NCBI GenBank assembly: GCA_019186945.1
Contig: JABAQJ010000002.1
Coordinates: 275,897-339,896, forward strand
Source: Gemmatimonadaceae bacterium
Lineage (GTDB): Bacteria > Gemmatimonadota > Gemmatimonadetes > Gemmatimonadales > Gemmatimonadaceae
DNA: 64,000 nucleotides
Direction of reading: 5' to 3'
Of the stretch, positions 27,202-35,922 are shown piece by piece. The notes below the pieces were generated by a model. The model was given only the letters and a program-made list of their open reading frames with translations. It was not told where the DNA came from and ran no database searches. Every line of letters begins with the position of its first letter. Position 1 is the first letter of the stretch. The translations under genes were made by a program, and so were the position numbers.

Positions 27202-28491
27202 CTATCGCGCGAGCGTCAGGATAGTCTGGCCGAGTCCGTGGCGGAGCCGGAGGATCCAGTCACGCCCCTTCTCGTCCCGCAGTTCGTCGATTGACGTCAC
27301 GTTCGCGATACCACGGGTGAGGTGCCGGCCCGGGCCACCGAAATCGCCCAGCATGATTTCCACGCGACGGTCGTGATGATCGTATGCAGCCCCCAGGAAC
27401 GGGTAGTCGTGCTCCTGGATCTGCGCACCGAAATCGGGATCGAAGACCTCGAGGGTGGCCCGGCGCCCGGCATTTCGTTTCGTGAACGCATCGAGCGACT
27501 TGGTCCACTGCGATTCCTCGACCGAGATCTGATGATGGGGGGGAGCCGCGAGAAGCCGTTCCCCACCAAGAAGCCCTGGCACGGCATACACCGCGTGGAC
27601 ACTGCCGCGAACAAGACCGGTCGCGGTACTGCCAACCAGCAGGCGATCCAGTAACCCGGCCCCTCGGCTGCCAGTTACGAGTAGGTCTGCATGTGTGGAG
27701 TCAGCGAACTGCAGCAGCTCGCGCGACGGCTTGCCCTGGAGCGTCACCGTTTCAACGTTCACACGATCGGGAATCTGCAACTCGGCCTTTACTCGCCCGA
27801 ATGCCGGTTGCAGGCCTTCGCCATATGTCGCCAACCACACTGCGAATGCTTCCGGCTGCAGTTCCAGCCGTGGCGCCACATGTGCCAGATAGACCGTCGA
27901 CAGCGAGTCGAACGTCGCCAAGGCAGCCTTGGCAGCGCGCAGTCCTCCCATACTGAAGTCCGTGGCAAACACGGCCCGTTCCGGTAGCGCCTTGAAGGAC
28001 GGGGTCACAGCCCAGACCGGAACCCGTGACTGACGTAGCACGCGCAGTGCGGTTTCGCCCCCGAAAAGCCGGTCGATGAGTTCGTGATGACCGATGCCCA
28101 TGACGATCATTCTCGCGTTTCGCTCATTTCCGGCGCGGGCGATGACCGATGCGGGATCGCCTTCCACGATTTCGATCGACCACGTGGCGTCGGCGCCCAA
28201 CAGGTCACGGATCTGAAGGCGTACGCGCTGTTCGAGCGTCTCGCGCCGGGCCTCGATGGCGTCGGCCGGAGGGAGGAGGATGCCGTAATCCCCGGAAATG
28301 AGGGGAATCGGTTCCAGGACCGCGATCACGTGGACGTCAGCCGACGAACGCGCGGCCATTTGTGCGGCAGCACGAATCGCGGCGTCCGCCGACTTGGTAC
28401 CATCGGTGGCGACGACCAGCGGGCCGAGCATGTTCAGGCCCTCGACGGCAAAGTCGGTTCCGGTTGCGGGAGTAGCTGAGGAGAGAGTCAT
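27202..28491 (-). CDS. Tandem universal stress protein with C-terminal DUF5335-like domain
   Basis: A 429-residue protein. Two UspA domains lie at about 20-165 and 170-315: the first begins LGPLVVATDGTKSADAAIRAA and ends with MGIGHHELIDRLFGGETA; the second begins RAVFATDFSMGG and carries a clear nucleotide-binding motif GSRGAGLLDRLLVGSTA. Residues about 325-429 (EESQWTKSLDAFTKRNAGRRATLEVFDP...GLGQTILTLAR) resemble the DUF5335 family. Usp proteins bind ATP and aid survival under stress, usually in the cytoplasm. The ATG at 28491 is preceded by AGAGGA; 52 more codons open upstream look non-coding. The added domain is an uncommon architecture. Confidence 0.85.
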   Translation of the reverse strand: MTLSSATPATGTDFAVEGLNMLGPLVVATDGTKSADAAIRAAAQMAARSSADVHVIAVLEPIPLISGDYGILLPPADAIEARRETLEQRVRLQIRDLLGADATWSIEIVEGDPASVIARAGNERNARMIVMGIGHHELIDRLFGGETALRVLRQSRVPVWAVTPSFKALPERAVFATDFSMGGLRAAKAALATFDSLSTVYLAHVAPRLELQPEAFAVWLATYGEGLQPAFGRVKAELQIPDRVNVETVTLQGKPSRELLQFADSTHADLLVTGSRGAGLLDRLLVGSTATGLVRGSVHAVYAVPGLLGGERLLAAPPHHQISVEESQWTKSLDAFTKRNAGRRATLEVFDPDFGAQIQEHDYPFLGAAYDHHDRRVEIMLGDFGGPGRHLTRGIANVTSIDELRDEKGRDWILRLRHGLGQTILTLAR

Positions 28492-28826
28492 GTGCGGAGT
28501 CCTCTGGTATCGCGCGGCCGTGACCTCGGTGCGACCAGCGCTCGATGCGAAGATCGAGCCATGGCGGGTGCTCGTCTGTCGGTTGGGATTCGCGGTACTG
28601 TCGGGGAATCCCTCAGCCGCTCGCGACGAGAGTCGTGTCCGGCTCACACTCCCCGTGCTTTCGCGGGTGAGCCGTCACCTGGCATCGCTTCCGTACCGAT
28701 GCCGCCAGCACAAACGGGCCGAGTCTTGGGGTGATCCCACATTTGACATGAGCGAGCATGCTGGCGGCGAGTATCCCGCCAGCATCAACGCATGGTGTGC
28801 AGCGGGATCACCCGATACGCGGTCCT
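28492..28826. other. Gene-free stretch between permease and stress-protein genes
   Basis: About 335 bases upstream of the stress-protein gene and downstream of the permease gene. It contains the perfect inverted repeat at 28758-28785 (see separate entry). I see no convincing gene and no clear sigma70 promoter, though a promoter for the stress-protein gene is expected here. Confidence 0.5.
28758..28785 (-). terminator. Perfect 10-bp inverted repeat after the permease gene
   Basis: ATGCTGGCGG (28758-28767) and CCGCCAGCAT (28776-28785) with an 8-base loop, about 40 bases past the permease stop on the minus strand. It lacks a T-tract, so it could end transcription weakly or protect the mRNA 3' end. 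Confidence 0.5.
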
Positions 28827-30290
28827 CTACGCTGCTATCGCCGTGGTCCGCGTGGCCTCGGCACGCTTGAGCGCAGCGCGCCGCTTCCCGTAGATGAAGT
28901 AGACGGCGAGACCGGCGACAAGCCATACGATCAGGCGTTCCCACGTGGCCCACGGAAGCACGACCATCTGGATCAGGCAGGCGAGCGCTCCCGCGATCGG
29001 CACCCATGGCATGCCTGGCGTACGGAACGGGCGAGGGAGATCTGGCGCGCTCCGGCGCAGGACGAGAATGCCGATGCAGACGAGGACAAAGGCAAGCAGT
29101 GTCCCCATGCTCACCAACTGGCTCAAGACGTTGAGTGGGAGCAGTCCGGCGCCGAGGGCAACCAGGGTACCTGTGACCAAGGTCGAGATGTGCGGGGTGC
29201 GGAAACGTGGGTGAACCGTGGCGAAGGCGTCCGGCAGCAGCCCGTCCCGGCTCATGGAGAAGAAGATGCGCGTCTGACCCAGCAGCTGCACGAGGATGGT
29301 ACTGAAGAGGCCGAAGATCGCGCTGACCTTGATGACCGGGCTGAGCCATGTGAGCCCGGTGGCATCGATGCCGACCGCAATGGGATCGGCAACGTTCAGC
29401 TTCTCGTACGGCACGATGCCGATGAGTACGATCGCGACGGCAATGTACAGCACAGTGCACAGCACGAGCGACATGAGGATGCCGTAGGGCATGTCCTTTT
29501 GCGGATTTCGCGCCTCCTGTGCCGCGGTTGAGACGGCGTCGAATCCGATATAGGCGAAGAACATGACACCCGCGCCGCGCAGCACACCGCTCCAGCCGAA
29601 ATGACCGAACGCACCGGCGTTTGGAGGGATGAATGGGGTCAGATGCTCCCGGTTCACATAAGCGATGCCGGCGATCACGAACACGACCAGGACGGCGCTC
29701 TTGATGACCACGAGGATGGCGTTGGCGCTGGCCGACTCTCGAATTCCCAGTGCGAGCAGGCCGGACACGAGCAGGACGATCGCGGCGGCCGGGGCGTTGA
29801 ACAGGCCCATCACGGTGGCGCCGGATGCGTCGGCGACGGCCTGGCCGGGTGCGGCTGTGAGCGCCGCCGGGATGTGCACGCCCAGGTCGCTCATGAAGCT
29901 GACGAAGTATCCGGACCATCCAACGGCTACGGTGGAGCCGCTCAACGCATACTCGAGTATCAGATCCCAGCCGATGATCCAGGCAGTCAGTTCGCCGACG
30001 GTGGCGTAGGCATACGTGTAGGCGCTCCCCGCCACCGGAATCATCGACGCCAGCTCGGCGTAGCACAGTCCGGCAAACGCACAGGCGATGCCGGCTATCA
30101 CCATGGACAGCACGAGTGCCGGTCCGGCATGCTGGGAGGCAGCGGTGCCGGTGAGCACGAAGATTCCGGTGCCGATGATCGAGCCGATGCCCAGCGCCGT
30201 CAGCTGCCACCTGCCGAGCGCGCGGCGAAGCGTGCTGTGGTCGGCGTCGGCCTGCAGCTCCGCGACGGATTTCCTGGTGAGGATTCCCAT
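28827..30290 (-). CDS. APC-superfamily amino acid permease (cationic amino acid transporter type)
   Basis: A 487-residue inner-membrane carrier with about 12 to 14 hydrophobic segments. It shows the APC signature near the N-terminus, LTALGIGSIIGTGIFVLTG, followed by the YAELASMIPVAGSAYTYAY segment and LILEYALSGSTVAVGWSGY, typical of the CAT subgroup. It imports or exchanges amino acids with the proton gradient. The ATG at 30290 has GGAG six bases upstream; an open start 17 codons earlier lacks this. It stands alone between the two-component genes and the stress protein. Confidence 0.9.
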   Translation of the reverse strand: MGILTRKSVAELQADADHSTLRRALGRWQLTALGIGSIIGTGIFVLTGTAASQHAGPALVLSMVIAGIACAFAGLCYAELASMIPVAGSAYTYAYATVGELTAWIIGWDLILEYALSGSTVAVGWSGYFVSFMSDLGVHIPAALTAAPGQAVADASGATVMGLFNAPAAAIVLLVSGLLALGIRESASANAILVVIKSAVLVVFVIAGIAYVNREHLTPFIPPNAGAFGHFGWSGVLRGAGVMFFAYIGFDAVSTAAQEARNPQKDMPYGILMSLVLCTVLYIAVAIVLIGIVPYEKLNVADPIAVGIDATGLTWLSPVIKVSAIFGLFSTILVQLLGQTRIFFSMSRDGLLPDAFATVHPRFRTPHISTLVTGTLVALGAGLLPLNVLSQLVSMGTLLAFVLVCIGILVLRRSAPDLPRPFRTPGMPWVPIAGALACLIQMVVLPWATWERLIVWLVAGLAVYFIYGKRRAALKRAEATRTTAIAA

Positions 30291-30312
30291 ACGTATCTCC
30301 ATGGAGGACCGA

Positions 30313-30332
30313 CACCGGCCGAAGCGCCGGTG
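30313..30332 (-). promoter_or_regulatory. Hairpin in the leader of the permease gene
   Basis: CACCGGC (30313-30319) pairs with GCCGGTG (30326-30332); on the minus strand the loop is GCTTCG. It lies about 25 bases before the permease start and 90 bases after the response-regulator stop, so it may be a terminator for the latter or a leader structure for the former. Confidence 0.35.
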
Positions 30333-30423
30333 CCGCCACACGATGGTGCTGGAGGTATGGAAAGCGCTGTCCGTCAGGTGTACGGGTTCCGTCAGAACGC
30401 GGTGGGCGTCGCGTCAGCGGCGC

Positions 30424-31137
30424 CTAACGTCTGATCCGGTAACCCGTCTTGAGGACGGTAAGGATATGCTCGGGGTGGGCGGGATCGCGCTCCAGCTTGC
30501 GCCGCAACTCGGCGATATGGGTGTCGACCGTCCGGCTCATGACGGAGTCGTCGTATCCCCAGACTTCGCGCAACAGGTCGAGTCGGCTCGCCACCTGGCC
30601 GGTGCGCCTGACGAGCGCTGCGAGGAGATCGAACTCCCTTGGGCGCAGAGCGACTTCGGTCCCCGTACGCGTCACGGTCCGCGTGGCATGGTCGATCGTT
30701 ACGTCACCGAAGGCGGCGATCGCTGGCGACGCCGACGTGGCCGGTAGCACACTGGGTGCTGCTTCGTTCAGGCGCTGTGACCGTCGCAGGAGGGCGTTGA
30801 CGCGTGCCAGCAGTTCCATCAGGCCGAATGGCTTGGTGACGTAGTCATCGGCGCCAAAGCGGAAACCGCGGACCTTGTCCGTCTCTTCACCTAACGCGGT
30901 GAGTATCAGGACCGGTGTCTGGTCGCCGCCGTCGCGGAGGGACCGCAGCAGGTGATAGCCGTGCGTATCCGGAAGCATCAGGTCGAGAATGACGAGGTCT
31001 GGACGCTCGGCGGCGATGAGAGACCGACCCGTCCGGGCGTCGGGAGCGACGAGGACACGAAAACCCTCGTACTCGAGGTTGCTGCGCAGCCCCAGGGCGA
31101 GCGTTTCGTTGTCCTCGATGAGCAGGACGGTCGTCAT
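30424..31137 (-). CDS. OmpR/PhoB-type response regulator
   Basis: A 237-residue regulator with receiver domain (LLIEDNE, phosphoacceptor Asp52 in LVILDLMLPD, Lys102 in YVTKPFG) and a C-terminal winged helix (about 140-237: LRPREFDLLAALVRRTGQV, SRTVDTHIAELRRKLE, TVLKTGYRIRR). The ATG overlaps the stop of the upstream kinase (31134-31137), so the pair is translationally coupled. The stop codon TAG is part of a CGTTAGG heptamer. Nearby targets could include the permease or the P-type ATPase, but nothing in the sequence proves this. Confidence 0.93.
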   Translation of the reverse strand: MTTVLLIEDNETLALGLRSNLEYEGFRVLVAPDARTGRSLIAAERPDLVILDLMLPDTHGYHLLRSLRDGGDQTPVLILTALGEETDKVRGFRFGADDYVTKPFGLMELLARVNALLRRSQRLNEAAPSVLPATSASPAIAAFGDVTIDHATRTVTRTGTEVALRPREFDLLAALVRRTGQVASRLDLLREVWGYDDSVMSRTVDTHIAELRRKLERDPAHPEHILTVLKTGYRIRR

Positions 31138-32948
31138 CGGGTTGGAACGCCGTTCGAGGCAGGCAAGGATTCGATACCGTGTGCGCTTGCGGGATGAGGG
31201 AGAAAGGAGGCATTGGCGACAGAATGGATATGGGGGGGAGGCCCGCCGCCTGCCGCGAGCGGCAGGGCGACTCCGAACCGGGCTCCACGCCCCACATGAC
31301 GCCCCGAAGCCTTGCCATCGACGTCCTCCACCCACACCCTCGCACCCAACGAACCGGCCAAATCGCGAACTACCGCCAGCCCAAGGCCGCTCCCACCCAC
31401 GTTCCCGCCACCGATACCGGCCGAACGGGAACGAGTGCCTGCGCTCGCCCGCAGTCGTACATACGGCTCCCACACCCGATCGCGGTCCCGCACCGATATC
31501 CCTGGCCCCTCATCCTCGACCGTCATTCGCAACTCGTCGCCCGCGACCGAAACCACGACCGCGACCGACTGACCGTCCGGCCCATACTTGATGGCGTTAT
31601 CCAGCAGGTTCACCAGGATTTGGCGCAGCATCGACGCGTCGGTGTGGGCCACCCCGCAGGCGCCCTCACGCGCCGCGGGCATCACGGTGACTCCGATTCG
31701 CGCGCCGCGGACATCGGCCAGCGGCTTGAATCCCTGCACGACATCCTCCGTCAGTTGCACCACATCGACCGCCTCGAGCCGTGGCGTCATCGGGATGCGA
31801 CGCGCCCGTTCGAACGACAGGATATTGTCCACGATCCCCATCAGACGCCTGGCCTCCGAGACGATCGTCCGCGCGGCCAGCGCACGTTCGGCGTCGCCCC
31901 GCGTACGCCCCAGGCTGAGCGTTTCGCCGAACAGCAGGATCTGCGCGAGCGGCGTGCGAAGCTCGTGCGATACGCTGGACGTGAAGTCCGCTCGCACGCG
32001 CGCCAACTCGTGTTCGCGACGCAGCTGGAACAGCGCCACCGCCGCGAGACCTGCCGTAAGTACCAGGAGTGCGAGGAGAAGGGGGACGCTGGAGCGGGCC
32101 GGCTCGCCGACGACGAGTCTGGTGGCCGCCGCCGGCTGCACCGCAACCGTCGCTTGCACCCCCAGCGCCGAATCGATCGTGACCGTCGCTGAATATGGGC
32201 CGGCGACCGCTCCCGTTCGCAGCAACTCCCGGCCTCCGCTGTCCGTCAGCCGCACCGCCACCAGCGAGTCGTTGGGGAGTGCGCCACGCACGGCTGCCGG
32301 CAGCAGCGCATGCGATGCCAGCACGGTACGCACCAGCGGAGCGCCCAGCGCCTCCCGGCACACCGTGAACCCGAACGCCGCCAGCGGCGCTCCGTGCGTC
32401 GCGTACTTCACGCCCAGCGCCAGCGCCTCGAACGTGCCGTCGGAACGACGCAACCGTACCAGCCCGTATGGCTGCTCGGGGGTCGCACGCGTCTGTGCGA
32501 ATGCGCGCATCGCCACAATCGCCGGCAACCGGTCGCCGACCGCCATCGCATACCCCGACGTGACGTAACTCCCGTCACGCAGATCGAGTCGCAGATACGT
32601 CCGGGTGGAATCCGGAACGCCGGCCGCGCATGGCAGCAAACCGGCGCCAGGCGACGAGACCGCCGACAGCGGCAGCAGCGTCTCGTACGGCGACGACGCC
32701 CATCCGGTCGTCGCCGGCGACAGCGAGCGCTGCAATGCGTTGTCCACGCGCTTCCTTGCCGCCGACTGCAACTCCCAAGCGGCAACCGATGCGTAGTCAT
32801 GGAGCGCACGTTCGATGGTCACACGCTCGGAACGCGATGCATCGTGCGCCTCGTATGCCAGGAGCGATGCGACCAGTACGGTTACACACAACAGCACCAC
32901 GAGCACCGTGACGCGCGTGACGCTGGTCGCTGCCGAGATCCGTGACAT
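31134..32948 (-). CDS. Membrane sensor histidine kinase with periplasmic domain
   Basis: A 604-residue kinase: membrane helix at about 12-32, a periplasmic domain of some 270 residues (33-300, with several cysteines), a second helix at about 298-318 (LLLALLVLTAGLAAVALF), then HisKA with SVSHELRTPL (His328) and HATPase_c (LVNLLDNAIKYGPDG, EDEGPGIS, GSGLGLAVV). A 40-residue Pro/His-rich tail follows the kinase core. The ATG at 32948 begins just before the first helix; 53 more codons are open upstream but overlap the ATPase gene region. It is the cognate partner of the overlapping OmpR-type regulator and lies next to the P-type ATPase. Confidence 0.88.
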   Translation of the reverse strand: MSRISAATSVTRVTVLVVLLCVTVLVASLLAYEAHDASRSERVTIERALHDYASVAAWELQSAARKRVDNALQRSLSPATTGWASSPYETLLPLSAVSSPGAGLLPCAAGVPDSTRTYLRLDLRDGSYVTSGYAMAVGDRLPAIVAMRAFAQTRATPEQPYGLVRLRRSDGTFEALALGVKYATHGAPLAAFGFTVCREALGAPLVRTVLASHALLPAAVRGALPNDSLVAVRLTDSGGRELLRTGAVAGPYSATVTIDSALGVQATVAVQPAAATRLVVGEPARSSVPLLLALLVLTAGLAAVALFQLRREHELARVRADFTSSVSHELRTPLAQILLFGETLSLGRTRGDAERALAARTIVSEARRLMGIVDNILSFERARRIPMTPRLEAVDVVQLTEDVVQGFKPLADVRGARIGVTVMPAAREGACGVAHTDASMLRQILVNLLDNAIKYGPDGQSVAVVVSVAGDELRMTVEDEGPGISVRDRDRVWEPYVRLRASAGTRSRSAGIGGGNVGGSGLGLAVVRDLAGSLGARVWVEDVDGKASGRHVGRGARFGVALPLAAGGGPPPHIHSVANASFLPHPASAHGIESLPASNGVPTR

Positions 32949-33103
32949 GCTGCACGCTAAGGTTCCCTGGCATCCCCGGACAAGGCCATCGGAAGACCCG
33001 ACGGCGCTGCCACAACACGAAAGCAACCGGCTGCCGACGAGTGCGCCAAGCTCACGGTCGAAGCTGACCTCGCGCTGACATTGACCTGACGATGCCCTGA
33101 CAG

Positions 33104-34954
33104 TCACGCAAGCGGCGACGCTGTATCGCTCCGCGGCGCCATGCCGGCCCGCAGGGCATACAGGATCACCGCCACATCGATCGCCTCCTGGATCAACGCA
33201 CCCACGACGGGAACGATGAACCCGGCCGCGGCGACGAGCATGGCAAGGCTCGACAGTCCGAGACCAACGCCAATCGCCTGGCGTGCAATGCGCATCGACC
33301 GACGGCTGATCACGATCGCGTCCGCCACCCGCGACAAGTCGTCGTTCAGCAGGACGATGTCCGCCGCTTCCGCGGTGATGCCGCCACCGTGGCCAGCGAG
33401 CGCGATCCCGACATCGGCGCGCGCCAGCGCCGGTGCGTCGTTCGTCCCATCACCCACCATCACCACGGGCGCGTCACGCGACAGCCGAGCGACGTACTCG
33501 ACCTTCTCGTGCGGTAGCAAGTCGCCATGGATCTCGGTCACCCCCACCGCGTCGGCGACCGCTCGCACGTTGGCGCTGCGATCGCCAGAGAGCAGCACCG
33601 TCCGCTTCATTCCCAGATCGCGCAGTCGAGCTACCTCGGCGGGTACGTTCGCACGGATACGGTCTGTGAAATCGATGGTGCCGGCGAAGCGGCCATCCAG
33701 CGCCACATACGCTCGCAATGCCACATCCTGTCCGTCTCGCTCCACGACGGTCCTGGCGCCGATCACGTCCTCCAGGTACGACTGCGTCCCTATCGCTACC
33801 GCCGTGTCGCCGACCAGGCCGCGCACACCCCTACCCGGAGATTCCTGAATCCCGGCGGCAACGGGGATCTCGCCGTATGCGCGCGCCGCATCCACGACCG
33901 ACTGCGCCAGCAGATGCGACGAACCCACCTCGACGGCCGCCGCCAGCTGCATCAACTGCGAGGCCGCGACTCCATCGCGCGTATGCACGTCTACGACCTC
34001 CGGCCGGCCGATGGTCAGCGTTCCGGTCTTGTCGAAGACCGCGATCCGCACGTGGCTCAAACGCTCGAGCGCCCCACCGGTGCGCATGATGATCTGCCTG
34101 CTCGCGGCGCGGTTGATGCCGCCGATGATCGCGATCGGCGTAGCTAGAATGAGCGGGCACGGCGTTGCCACCACCAGCACGGAGAGAACACGGGTCATGT
34201 CGCCGCTTGCGAACCAGGCCACAACGCAAATTGCCAAGGTGAGTGGCGTGAAGTACACTGCGGCCCGATCGGCAAGCCGCTGGAGTGGCGCCTTGCTTGC
34301 CTCCGCCGAGCGCACCAGCTCGACGATGCGCGCGTACAGGCTTTCCGACGAGCGCGCAGTGGCGCGGATGGTGAGCGATCCTTCGCCGTTGATCGCACCG
34401 CTGCGGACTTCTGCGCCGGCGCTGACGCGCACCGGCATCGCCTCGCCGGTCAGGCGCGAGGTGTCGAGATGCGACACTCCCTCGATCACGATACCGTCGC
34501 ACGGGAGCATCTCGCCAGGCCGAACGACGAGTTCGTCGTTCACGTGAATCGCCTCCACCTCGATGTCCACGACGTCACCCCGCTCCTTCCTGTGCGCCAC
34601 ACGCGGGGCATCCGCTTCCAGCGCTCTCACGGCGGCGCTGGCGCGGCCGGCGGCGTACCGCTCCAGCGCTTCGCCGCCAGTCTGCATCAGGACGACTATG
34701 AGCCCGGGAAGCGGCTGATCGAGCGCGACCGCAGTCACGATCGCAAGCGTCGCCACGACATCGGCAGCGAACTGGCCGGCGAACATCCCGCGAAACGTGC
34801 GAAACACGACCGGGGCTCCGGCAACCAGCAAGGCCGCCAACCAGATCCACTGCGCGGCCGACGCGCCGAGCCCTCCCAGCCTGACGATCGCTCCCAGTGC
34901 GAGGCCGGTCAGGACGATGCCAGGCCACAGCAGGGCGTGCCTGATGTCGTTCAC
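33104..34954 (-). CDS. P1B-like heavy-metal-translocating P-type ATPase without metal-binding domain
   Basis: A 616-residue pump with membrane helices in the first 95 residues and at about 235-285 and 565-605. Core motifs are present: LTGEAMP (168-174), phosphorylation site DKTGTLT (Asp308) and GDGTNDAPAL. The transmembrane metal motif is TPCPLILATP (264-273), not CPC, and the usual SEHPL locus reads SSHLLA. There is no N-terminal HMA domain. It belongs to the Cu/Zn/Cd/Co-exporting group by overall form but the ion cannot be read off. The start is taken as GTG 34954, overlapping the stop of the small upstream frame; a later start is possible. Confidence 0.87.
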   Translation of the reverse strand: MNDIRHALLWPGIVLTGLALGAIVRLGGLGASAAQWIWLAALLVAGAPVVFRTFRGMFAGQFAADVVATLAIVTAVALDQPLPGLIVVLMQTGGEALERYAAGRASAAVRALEADAPRVAHRKERGDVVDIEVEAIHVNDELVVRPGEMLPCDGIVIEGVSHLDTSRLTGEAMPVRVSAGAEVRSGAINGEGSLTIRATARSSESLYARIVELVRSAEASKAPLQRLADRAAVYFTPLTLAICVVAWFASGDMTRVLSVLVVATPCPLILATPIAIIGGINRAASRQIIMRTGGALERLSHVRIAVFDKTGTLTIGRPEVVDVHTRDGVAASQLMQLAAAVEVGSSHLLAQSVVDAARAYGEIPVAAGIQESPGRGVRGLVGDTAVAIGTQSYLEDVIGARTVVERDGQDVALRAYVALDGRFAGTIDFTDRIRANVPAEVARLRDLGMKRTVLLSGDRSANVRAVADAVGVTEIHGDLLPHEKVEYVARLSRDAPVVMVGDGTNDAPALARADVGIALAGHGGGITAEAADIVLLNDDLSRVADAIVISRRSMRIARQAIGVGLGLSSLAMLVAAAGFIVPVVGALIQEAIDVAVILYALRAGMAPRSDTASPLA

Positions 34955-35406
34955 CCTGCCGGCGCGATCCGGATATCGCGCCTTTCCGCAAGCCGGTCTC
35001 CCGCCACGGTCTGGAGGAAATCCGTGCCTGTGCGCATGCCACTCGGTCCGTCGCCGTCACAAACCATCGCCCAGCGCATGCTGGCCGCTACCGTCCTCCG
35101 CGCCGCCTGACTCAGGCCAATGGTCTCCGGCGCAAGGCACGTCGCGCGTGGCATCGCGACGCCCGCCGAATATTCGCCAGCGGAGTCACACTCAGAGCCT
35201 TCGGGCGCGTGGGTCCGTTCCGCGACCACGGTCAAGTCGTCCGTTCGCATGTCGACAAGATACTTCGCCGTGGGATCTTCCTGCTCATTGTCCTCTTCGC
35301 GTTCTTCGAACTGACTCGTGTCCGCATTTCTCTCGCCGCATCGCGAGCTCACCACGGCCGCAGATCCGAAGGCGACGATGTCCGTTGCTTCGGCGACACC
35401 GGCCAC
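34951..35406 (-). CDS. Possible small hypothetical protein coupled to the P-type ATPase
   Basis: An open frame of up to 151 residues (99 if started at ATG 35250). It has no motif I recognise. In favour: the frame ends in a GTGA overlap with the ATPase start, the same arrangement as true gene pairs here, and third positions are mostly G or C. Against: no clear ribosome binding site, no hydrophobic segment, and an irregular N-terminal half. It fills the space between the TPR lipoprotein of the cytochrome operon and the ATPase. Confidence 0.4.
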   Translation of the reverse strand: MAGVAEATDIVAFGSAAVVSSRCGERNADTSQFEEREEDNEQEDPTAKYLVDMRTDDLTVVAERTHAPEGSECDSAGEYSAGVAMPRATCLAPETIGLSQAARRTVAASMRWAMVCDGDGPSGMRTGTDFLQTVAGDRLAERRDIRIAPAG

Positions 35407-35476
35407 AGAGCGTCACGCGCGCCCAAGGAACTCATCCATCGGCAGGTTTACCGCGCTCTTGCGGACCAGTACCGAG

Positions 35477-35920
35477 TCACGATTTCGGAAGCGCGCTGTG
35501 CGGATTTCGGAGAGCCGTGTCGGGGTGTACGGGTGCGGCTGTGCCGCCGGTTCGCTTCCTGACCTCGGCCATCGCACTGTCCGCCAAGGCTCTGTTCTGC
35601 GTTGCATCGCCCACCATGAAGATGCCGAACCACGGTGCACCATGGCTCGGCGCGAGCGCCGCTGCCCGTTCGTAGTAGGCTCGTGCCTCCGCGAACCGCT
35701 GCGCGCGATACGCCGTGTTCCCGCTGTCGAGCATCGACCGTGCGGATTCGGGAAGATCGGCGGCAGGCGCAAGATCGGGATGCCCTTCGGGAAGCGCAGA
35801 CGTGGCCGCCGCCCCATCCGCTCCTGATATATTGGGCTTCGTCTCGCAGGCAGATGCAACAAGCGCAGCGAGAGCGCCGGCAACGAGCAACAAGGAACGG
35901 CGACGAATATGGATAGGCAC
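35477..35920 (-). CDS. Small TPR-containing lipoprotein of the multiheme operon
   Basis: A 147-residue protein starting at GTG 35920, with AGGAG six bases before it. The signal IHIRRRSLLLVAGALAALVASAC has a lipobox with Cys25. Residues about 60-110 form a TPR-like helix pair (DSGNTAYRAQRFAEARAYYERAAALAPSHGAPWFGIFMV), followed by ATQNRALADSAMAEVRKR. It is exported and lipid-anchored, and starts two bases after the stop of the 16-heme cytochrome gene. A role as assembly or docking partner of the cytochrome complex is inferred from position only. Confidence 0.75.
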   Translation of the reverse strand: MPIHIRRRSLLLVAGALAALVASACETKPNISGADGAAATSALPEGHPDLAPAADLPESARSMLDSGNTAYRAQRFAEARAYYERAAALAPSHGAPWFGIFMVGDATQNRALADSAMAEVRKRTGGTAAPVHPDTALRNPHSALPKS

Positions 35921-35922
35921 AA

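Noticed and set aside
28675-30339. Open frame of 554 codons on the minus strand
   Set aside because: Shadow frame of the APC permease; the permease frame has clear membrane helices and the family signature.
35209-35562. Plus-strand frame with a hydrophobic run (FLLIVLFAFFEL)
   Set aside because: Overlaps the lipoprotein gene end and the minus-strand small frame, has no ribosome site and no family; the hydrophobic run arises from antisense acidic codons.
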